Source of the DNA: Grimontia marina
Lineage (GTDB): Bacteria; Pseudomonadota; Gammaproteobacteria; Enterobacterales; Vibrionaceae
Length of the DNA stretch: 64,000 nucleotides
Reading direction: 5' to 3'
NCBI RefSeq assembly: GCF_900060185.1
Contig: NZ_FIZY01000010.1
Span: 62,001 to 126,000, forward strand
Every line of letters begins with the position of its first letter. The stretch's first letter is position 1. The position numbers were made by a program, and so were the translations under genes. The notes below the pieces were generated by a model. The model made no database searches. It saw only the letters and a program-made list of their open reading frames with translations, and was not told the origin of the DNA. Of this stretch, positions 54,617 through 61,700 are shown piece after piece.

Positions 54617-55546
54617 ATGAGCAAAGTGTGGTTAACGGGGGATGCGGTTGTAGACTTGATCCCCGATACAGAGATGACTTACCTGAAATGCCCAGGTGGT
54701 GCACCTGCGAATGTGGCAGTAGCGGTGGCAAGGCTGGATGGTGAAGTGGGATTCTTTGGCCGTGTAGGAAACGATCCGTTTGGTCGATTTCTGGCGAAAA
54801 CGCTGAAAGATGAAACGGTAGACATTCAACATCTGGCTCTGGATGAAGAAAAACGCACTTCAACTGTGGTGGTCGATCTGGATGACAGCGGCGAGCGTAG
54901 TTTCACCTTTATGGTCAAACCCAGTGCTGATCAGTTTATGCAGCCAGAAGATATTCCTTGCTTCGCCTCAGGCGACTGGTTACACACTTGCTCCATCGCA
55001 TTAGCTAATGAACCGACACGTGCCACTACGTTTGAAGCGATGGAGCGCATCAAGGCTGCTGGTGGATTTGTCAGTTTTGACCCCAACCTTCGCGATGAAG
55101 TCTGGCAAGAGCAATCTGAGATTATTCCTGTTGTGATGCGAGCCGTTGCAATGGCAGATGTCGTGAAATTTTCAGATGATGAATTATTGTTTCTAACCCA
55201 GAAAAATGAACTGGAAGAAGCCTTGCAAGAAGTAAAAGCACTTGGCATACCGATGATTTTGATCACCCAAGGTAAAGAAGGTGCTTGGCTTGTGATGGAC
55301 GGTATTCAGTCGCTTATTACAGGTAAAGTGGTGAGCCCGGTAGACACCACTGGTGCTGGAGATGCATTTGTGGGTGGCTTACTAGGATATTTCTCTCGCC
55401 TTTCCGGTGATAGCTGGAAACATGCTGAAAAGGCAAAAGGAGCAGTAGTCTGGGCAAATGCTTGTGGGGCCTTGGCGACCACACAAAAAGGGGCGATGAC
55501 GGCACTGCCAGATCTGGCAAGCCTCAATGCTTTCATCGATAGTTAA
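54617..55546 (+). CDS. PfkB-family sugar kinase (fructokinase / aminoimidazole riboside kinase type)
   Basis: A 309-residue ribokinase-like kinase. The start MSKVWLTGDAVVDLIP and the 'LKCPGGAPANVAVAVARL' block match fructokinases and aminoimidazole riboside kinases. The anion hole and catalytic Asp are in DTTGAGDAFVGG. The substrate is not certain; fructose, or a ribosyl compound, fits. It has a monocistronic layout between the qmcA terminator and the minus-strand pseudogene. Confidence 0.9.
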   Translation: MSKVWLTGDAVVDLIPDTEMTYLKCPGGAPANVAVAVARLDGEVGFFGRVGNDPFGRFLAKTLKDETVDIQHLALDEEKRTSTVVVDLDDSGERSFTFMVKPSADQFMQPEDIPCFASGDWLHTCSIALANEPTRATTFEAMERIKAAGGFVSFDPNLRDEVWQEQSEIIPVVMRAVAMADVVKFSDDELLFLTQKNELEEALQEVKALGIPMILITQGKEGAWLVMDGIQSLITGKVVSPVDTTGAGDAFVGGLLGYFSRLSGDSWKHAEKAKGAVVWANACGALATTQKGAMTALPDLASLNAFIDS

Positions 55547-55994
55547 TCAAGTTTTTGTAGCTTCGACTCTGGAAGCAGCAGCTTGATTTAAAGCGTCAAT
55601 CAGATCTGGGCGCTTTAAGGGTTTGGCTAGGTAACTATCCATACCCGCATTCAGTGCACGTTCAAAATCTGTTCCCAGCATGAGCTGACAGTCCGATAAT
55701 AAAAAGCGGCGGTACGTCGTGTTCCTTTTCAAACTAGCGAAGTTGGGCGGTCAGCTCATACCCGTCGATGTTAGGCATGGACACATCTGTAACCAGTATC
55801 TGGAATAGATTCTTCTTGTAATATGCCAGTGCTTCAGCCCCACTACTAAGGTAAGTGACATTGTCTGCCACACCAGTCAGGAATATCCTGGGATGCAACC
55901 GCTGCAATTCAATAGGAACTGAGGTAATCTTGGCAGTTCGAATTTTGATGTTATCTATGCCCAAATAACTGTAGATGCTCGCTGAATCCTGCAT
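55547..55994 (-). pseudogene. Decayed receiver domain, remnant of a response regulator or hybrid kinase
   Basis: The minus strand encodes a receiver-like sequence: 'SSGAEALAYYKKNLFQILVTDVSMPNIDGYELTAQLR' (in two parts here), with phospho-acceptor Asp in VTDVSMPNIDGYE. A TAG follows directly. The frame goes on as FEKEHDVPP and IIGLSAHAG, then shifts by one base to continue as FERALNAGMDSYLAKPLKRPD. One nonsense codon (55734-55736) and one frameshift (about 55680) thus interrupt the domain. The N-terminal residues MQDSAS are encoded by the end of a MITE fragment, so the rest of the gene was lost by insertion or deletion there. Confidence 0.75.
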
Positions 55995-56014
55995 CTTCAG
56001 GTTGTTTAGGTCTA
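55978..56014 (+). mobile_element. MITE-like element, right-end fragment
   Basis: CTCGCTGAATCCTGCATC and CTTCAGGTTGTTT match the right end of copy A (20720-20755). The rest of the element is missing. It abuts the receiver pseudogene. Confidence 0.75.
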
Positions 56015-56079
56015 ATACCTAAGGTCAATAGACGCTGGGGTTGTGTTTGGATATTTTTGCGGTTGAATAGGGAGCGTTA

Positions 56080-57267
56080 ATGTCATCAGGGAAACTGAAT
56101 ACCACGTTGGTATCTGCGGGTCGTAAATCCGCTTACTGCAAAGGCAGCGTCAACAGCGTGATTCAGCGCGCATCATCCATTGTTTTTGATTCTGTTGAAC
56201 AGAAAAAAGTCGCGATGAAACACCGAGGTGAGCGTGAACTGTTTTATGGTCGTCGTGGCACGCTGACACATTTTGCTTTTCAGGATGCGATGACTGAACT
56301 CGAAGGTGGTGCAGGTTGTGTGCTTTACCCATGCGGCGCTGCTGCGATTGCCAACAGTATTCTTTCTTTCGTAAAAACTGGCGACCATGTCTTAATGACA
56401 GGTGGTGCGTATGAGCCAACCCAAGCGTTTTGTAACACCATTCTTGCTGATATGGGTGTTTCCACCACTTACTACGATCCGATGGATGGCGCCGAAGTCG
56501 GTGAGTTGGTGAAACCAGAAACCTCCGTTATTTTTCTCGAATCGCCAAGTTCTATCACCATGGAAGTGCCGGACATTCCAGCCATTGTTAAATCGGTGCG
56601 TAAAGTGAATCCTGACGTGGTGATCATGGTTGATAACACTTGGGCTGCAGGCATACTGTTCAAAGCGTTGGAACACGATATTGATATTTCTATCCAGGCC
56701 GGTACCAAGTATATCGTCGGACATTCTGATGCCATGATTGGCACTGCAGTGGCAAACGAGCGAACCTGGGAGCGTCTTCGTGAGCGCTCTTATCTGATGG
56801 GACAGATGGTTGATGCGGACACGGCATATATGGCATCCCGCGGTCTGAGAACGTTAGGCGTTCGCCTGAAGCAGCACCAAGAAAACAGCATCGCGATCGC
56901 CGAGTGGCTGAGTACGCGCGAAGAAGTCGCACGGGTGAACCATCCAGCGCTGCCAGAAAGTGTTGGTCACTGCAATTACCAACGTGATTTCACTGGTAGC
57001 TGTGGTTTGTTTTCCTTTGTGCTGAAAGAGAAACTCACTGACGAGCAGATCGCAAATTATCTGGATAACTTCACTCACTTCAGCATGGCGTATTCATGGG
57101 GTGGTTACGAGTCTCTGGTACTGGCTAACCAGCCGGAAGATTTAAATACTATTCGTCCTGTGGGCCCTGTGGATTTCAACGGAACATTGGTGCGTCTGCA
57201 TATTGGTCTGGAAGACGTCGAAGATCTGATTACTGATTTGGAAGCGGGCTTTGATCGCATGAAGTAA
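56080..57267 (+). CDS. metC: Cystathionine beta-lyase
   Basis: A 395-residue PLP enzyme of the Cys/Met metabolism family that cleaves cystathionine to homocysteine, pyruvate and ammonia. The PLP Lys210 is in [12 protein letters not shown], the position matching E. coli MetC. Tyr-Gly-Arg ([10 protein letters not shown]) and the MVDNTWAA motif are present. GGGAG lies seven bases before the ATG. It has a perfect terminator. Confidence 0.95.
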   Translation: MSSGKLNTTLVSAGRKSAYCKGSVNSVIQRASSIVFDSVEQKKVAMKHRGERELFYGRRGTLTHFAFQDAMTELEGGAGCVLYPCGAAAIANSILSFVKTGDHVLMTGGAYEPTQAFCNTILADMGVSTTYYDPMDGAEVGELVKPETSVIFLESPSSITMEVPDIPAIVKSVRKVNPDVVIMVDNTWAAGILFKALEHDIDISIQAGTKYIVGHSDAMIGTAVANERTWERLRERSYLMGQMVDADTAYMASRGLRTLGVRLKQHQENSIAIAEWLSTREEVARVNHPALPESVGHCNYQRDFTGSCGLFSFVLKEKLTDEQIANYLDNFTHFSMAYSWGGYESLVLANQPEDLNTIRPVGPVDFNGTLVRLHIGLEDVEDLITDLEAGFDRMK

Positions 57268-57282
57268 GTTGGCTTCAATTTG

Positions 57283-57319
57283 AAAACATAAACGGCGCAT
57301 CATGCGCCGTTTATGTTTT
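57283..57319. terminator. Bidirectional terminator after metC
   Basis: AAAACATAAACGGCGCAT pairs with ATGCGCCGTTTATGTTTT, an 18-bp perfect stem. It serves metC on the + strand and touches the stop codon of the ABM pseudogene on the minus strand. Confidence 0.9.
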
Positions 57320-57621
57320 CAGCCTTTCAGTTTGGGCACAGATTCATAGTGCTCAATGGTAGGGAAAGGGTCGTAGAAGTGGTGTAGCAACGCTTTCCAT
57401 TGCAAATACCCTTCGGACTACCGGAAACCCTCGGTATGATCTTCCAGCGTTTCCCAGTTTACCAGCAGTATGTAACGGTTTTCCTACTACAAACATCTGC
57501 GGACTTCATGGCTTATGTAACCCTTCTGCGCTGAGATGATGGTCTGTGCTTTGGCGAACGCGGTTTCGAATTCCGTTTTTTGGCTGGGAAGAACATTTAA
57601 TATGGCAACTTCCAGAATCAT
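57319..57621 (-). pseudogene. Antibiotic-biosynthesis-monooxygenase (ABM) domain gene with three in-frame amber codons
   Basis: The minus strand encodes a 100-codon frame in one register from ATG 57621 to TGA 57319: MILEVAILNVLPSQ, AQKGYISHEV, then two TAG codons, ENRYILLVNWETLEDHT, a third TAG, and ending HHFYDPFPTIEHYESV. These features match small ABM-domain monooxygenases. A strong ribosome-binding site (AAGGAGTGAAT) and a terminator are intact. The TAGs stand where Gln is expected or plausible, so C-to-T changes (CAG to TAG) would explain all three. It is probably a recent pseudogene. Confidence 0.8.
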
Positions 57622-57661
57622 ATTCACTCCTTGAATTTCCTGCAGCACTTGAGTTTGACGG

Positions 57662-58279
57662 TTACTGTTTTTTTGCCATCAGCATTTTCAGTGTGTCAGC
57701 CAGCTCTTCAGCACTTTGGTGTGCGCTGGTATTCACCACATATTTTCCGTTGACCACGAAAGTTGGGACTGATGTGATTTCTGACTCAACGGTTATATGG
57801 TCAGCCCTCTCCAAATCTGCAAATAACGCTTCTTGCTGGGCTTCCGTCATATCAAAAGGACTGACGAGATTGTACTTAGAGAACAGGGTGCTCAGGATTG
57901 CTTTGTTCTTTTCGGCGTCTTCAGACTGCTCTTCCTGAACAAACTTAAATAGATCTTCAGTCAGTCCTCTTGGTGGCGTGCCTTCGACCTGACTCATCGC
58001 GGAGTAGTAGATCATTGCTGCAAACGTAGCGCTTTCGTTGAAGGTTACGTGTGCTTTGCCGATTTTTACACCGGCCGACGCCTCAATGGCTGGGATGGCC
58101 GCTTCCATGGAACGGCAGTGTCCGCATGAAAGGCTGAATACTTCGGTAACAACTGGAAGATTTTCCACGGTGACCGGTGCTTTTAGTGTGCGGTATTTGT
58201 CGTTTTGGGGAGCTTCGTCGCTACATGCGGTTAGAGCAAGTGCAGCGAGTAAAGAGAAAAAGAAACGTTTCAGGTTCAT
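57662..58279 (-). CDS. DsbA-family thiol oxidoreductase, lipoprotein-like
   Basis: A 205-residue thioredoxin-fold protein. The signal is of the lipoprotein type, with lipobox LTAC (Cys19). The active-site pair is Cys52 and Cys55 (SCGHCRSM) and the cis-Pro loop is SVPTFVVNG. It probably forms or isomerises disulfides in envelope proteins. Normal DsbA is not acylated, so membrane anchoring is an unusual point. No terminator could be placed. Confidence 0.9.
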   Translation of the reverse strand: MNLKRFFFSLLAALALTACSDEAPQNDKYRTLKAPVTVENLPVVTEVFSLSCGHCRSMEAAIPAIEASAGVKIGKAHVTFNESATFAAMIYYSAMSQVEGTPPRGLTEDLFKFVQEEQSEDAEKNKAILSTLFSKYNLVSPFDMTEAQQEALFADLERADHITVESEITSVPTFVVNGKYVVNTSAHQSAEELADTLKMLMAKKQ

Positions 58280-58341
58280 AAACTAAATCACTATTTGTAG
58301 CGAGTCGAGGTTCGCAGGGATGGAACTTAGATGGACGAGTA

Positions 58342-58607
58342 TATACCCAAACGACCTGAAGATGCAGGATTCAGCAAGTTTTACTGGCGTTATGATCGCG
58401 GCGTTCCTTTGCAGGTGCAGTTACCTCCATCAAAAAGGAACAACAAAGAGCACGGCGTCAGTCAAGTCGCCCGAAGGGAGGCCCTCAATGCGCCCACTTC
58501 TTCGTTAAATTCCACGGAAATAGAACCACTATGCCTCGCGAAATTTGCCTCACATTGAACGCATTGATGACCTCTGAATGCGAGCATCTTCAGGTTGTTC
58601 GAGTATA
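58342..58607 (-). mobile_element. MITE-like 266-bp element, copy B (inverted relative to copy A)
   Basis: TIRs TATACCCAAACGACCTGAAG and the complement at the right end. It is the reverse complement of copy A (20494-20759) with the same length of 266 bp. It lies between the dsbA-like gene and the end of the RTX gene, and the open frames inside are not genes. Confidence 0.85.
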
Positions 58608-58654
58608 TACCCAGATGGCCTGAATACGAGCACCTCCAGGGTTATTGGGGTGTA
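58604..58654. mobile_element. TIR-only scar next to copy B
   Basis: TATACCCAGATGGCCTGAA on the left and an approximate complement (CCTCCAGGGTTATTGGGGT) on the right join with almost no interior. It looks like two TIRs of the same family fused after loss of the centre. Confidence 0.45.
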
Positions 58655-58676
58655 AATCATGCTATGAAATTCAAAG

Positions 58677-58707
58677 CAAAAAAATGCCAGCCGGAGGGCG
58701 GCTGGCA
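58677..58707 (-). terminator. Terminator of the RTX adhesin gene
   Basis: TGCCAGCCG / CGGCTGGCA with a five-base loop, followed on the minus strand by a TTTTTTT run. Confidence 0.92.
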
Positions 58708-58737
58708 ATGAGCGCTAGGCTCTTGGGCTTCTTATTA

Positions 58738-61700
58738 TCAGTCTATGATCATTTTGCTTTGCATCACCATCGCATCAATGACTGACGAACTGATTTGCTC
58801 GGATGTCATTCCCGAGATATCAATACTGTAGGCGTCGGCCATGTCCTCCACGCTCATGTTGTCAAACACAACCTGTTGGTCAACATTACCGTCGCCTTGA
58901 GAGGATATATTGAGCATGGCATGCCCTTCACCGTCGTCACTGAACGATAGATACTCACCGAGCGAATCGGCTGTTTCATTGTTCAAAAGATCGGAGAGGT
59001 TAATCGCATCCTGCTGGGCATCGAAATCAGCAATGTGGTCTACAGCTGGCTCGTTGGTTGTGCCTTGGTCACCGCGTAAGAAAGCGAAGGTATCCGAACC
59101 TGCGCCTCCGGCCAGAAGGTCATTGCCCTGACCACCAAAGAGCAGGTCGTCACCAAGACCACCGTCGATAATGTCATTGCCGGCATTACCGTAAATGACG
59201 TCATTCCCAGCGTTACCAAGCAACACATCGGCGTCACTGCTACCCGCAATTCTATCGTTTCCGTCTCCACCAGAGAAGGTTACGTCATCAAGTGATATAA
59301 CATCATCCAGATCGTTGCTAACACCGCTCAGCGACGCGTTGGTCACCGCAGTCTCTGAGCCACCAATGGTGACATTTACCTGTGTTTGCATGCCATTTGT
59401 GGCGGTGAGGGTGATAACCTCAGCTAAAGTATCGTTTTCACCCAAAGCTGGCGTTGAGTGCGGGTCAAGCGTGTATGTCCAAGCCCCGTCGGTTAAAACC
59501 AATGAGCCATACTGTCCGTTCACTGTGGTGTCAGTAAATTCAGCTTGTGCATCATTGGTATCTAAATCAACGACAGAGAGAACACCTTTTGCTTCGAGCT
59601 TGGCGCCAGAAAAATCGGTAAAGTCAGAATACGACATCGAAGATGGCTGATTAGGCGTGTAACGTAGAAAATCCATGGTGATCCCGGGCGCGATCTGTGG
59701 TCCGTCGATCTGCACGATAACACGGCCCCACTCGTTGGCGTCATAGATGAAGCTGCCATCACCATCAAGGTCAACATCAAAGATAGCGAAGGAGTAAATA
59801 TTCCCCGCTGAATCTTGATAATCGATTTGATAGTCGTAAGTGGCAGTGTACTGCACCCCGTTGATTTCTACTTTCTGGGTTGAGTCTTGTACATACTCAT
59901 TTATGTAGTTGTCACCGTCCACTGTGGTGTCGTTGTCATAAAAACGTATCGTCGAACCGGAGTCATTGAACTGGAATGTCGACTCGTTCCCATAGTACTG
60001 CATGTCGCCGCCAGAGAAGGTATAACCTTCATTCAGGACAAACGCATTTCGAATGTCTACATACTCACTGGTCACAGAGTCTGGCGCCACGATAGCTGCT
60101 GTGTTGGTGCCGACGACAAATGGATCATCGTTGCTACCTGTGATGGAAACATTGATGTTTTGCACTGTGCCGTCAGTGGCGGTCAATGTGATGGTGTCAG
60201 TGACATAGTCTGAACTTGAGAGCACTTCTGCTTTCGTGTCGTCGAGCTCATACGTCCAGACTCCATTAGTCAGTGTGAGTGTACCGTAGTCACCCTGAAC
60301 GATGGTGTTTTGGAACTCTGGGGTGTCATCGGCGTCCGGGTCACTAATAGCGATAGTACCGCTGACTGTTACTGTATCTCCGAAGTCACCCTCTGTAACG
60401 GCACCACTGAATACGCCAGTAACGATTGGCGCGTCATCAGTACCTTGAATGGCAATTACAATTTCATGTTGTCCGCCTTCTGAGTCAGTAATGACGATGG
60501 TTTCTAGAGTCTCTTCATCGATTTGTTGCGATTTGCTTTCATCGAAGGTGTAGGTCCAGTTACCGTTAGTCAGGACAAGCTCACCGAACTCACCTTGAAC
60601 TGTGGTGTTCGGTAGAGTTGGTGTGTCACCGCTATCAACGTCTGATACGCCGATTGAGCCGCTGGCTGAGATAGGCTGGTCTTGTTGCTGCGTAGCGGTG
60701 ACGTAGAAGGCAACATCGTCGTAGTCGCCATCGCCGCCGCCTACAAGATCTTCCCATCCGGAGTATGTACCTGAGTTAATCTCATAATCGAAGTCACTGC
60801 CATTTTTCGATGATTCAGACACAAATGTCGTGCCTGATGCTCCACCTTGATAGGCTGTTACTCCACCGCTTCCGAAGCTCAGACTTACACTACCGACATT
60901 AAAGCCTTTGCTGTCACCGTCAGGGATGAGGAACAGCCCCACTTTTTCACCGCCAGCGGTATTGATATTTACGCTCGAGTTGTTTACTGAGTGAGCATTA
61001 TCGAAGATGATCGCCGAACGGATGACGTTGCCGCTACCATCCATCACGTAGTAACCCACACTGTTGCTGTAAGCCGCATCAGATGTGATGTTACTCAGAT
61101 TGAGATAGAGATTATCACCATCCCCCACATCCCAGGTACCATCGGAGCCACGGTTAATAGTGACGTTTTCCGACGTTGAAGAAGTGTCAGATATGGTGGC
61201 TGTGGTGTCACCTGTCAACGTGGCAGCATCATCACTACCGGTGATGTTCACCACAATCTCTTGTGTGGAACCGTCTGAAGCCTCAACAGTGAAGGTATCT
61301 GTTACGTTCTGGCCTTCGTTGAGACTATCTGCCTTGCTGTTGTCGAGCGTGTACGTCCACTCGCCGTCAACAAGCGAGAGTGAGCCATAGGTGCCAGATT
61401 GATTGCTATCCGGAATTGTGACGTTGTCACTATCGATGTCGCTAACCGAGAGCTTGCCGCTGGTTGTTATCACATCACCCGCATCCCCTTCGGTCACGCT
61501 GCCGGAAGTCGTGCCTGAGATGAACGACGCGTCATCAGCGCCTGTCACCGTGATTACGATGTCCTGAGTGGTGCCATCAGTCGCTGTCAGCGTTATGACA
61601 TCCTCAACTTGCTGCCCTTCACTGAGCGATTGTGCTGCATCACTCAAAGTGTAAGTCCACTCACCATCAACCAAGGATAGTGCGCCGTACTGGCCTGCTA

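Noticed and set aside
57319-57621. Amber (TAG) recoding as Gln in this organism
   Set aside because: Many intact genes here end with TAG (AcoR-like at 17878, CheV at 26449, SixA at 26947, CheW at 45478), so TAG is a normal stop. The pseudogene reading is simpler.
58320-58558. Short frames inside MITE copy B
   Set aside because: They lie within the repeat element and related frames exist only because of its sequence; there is no gene-like content.
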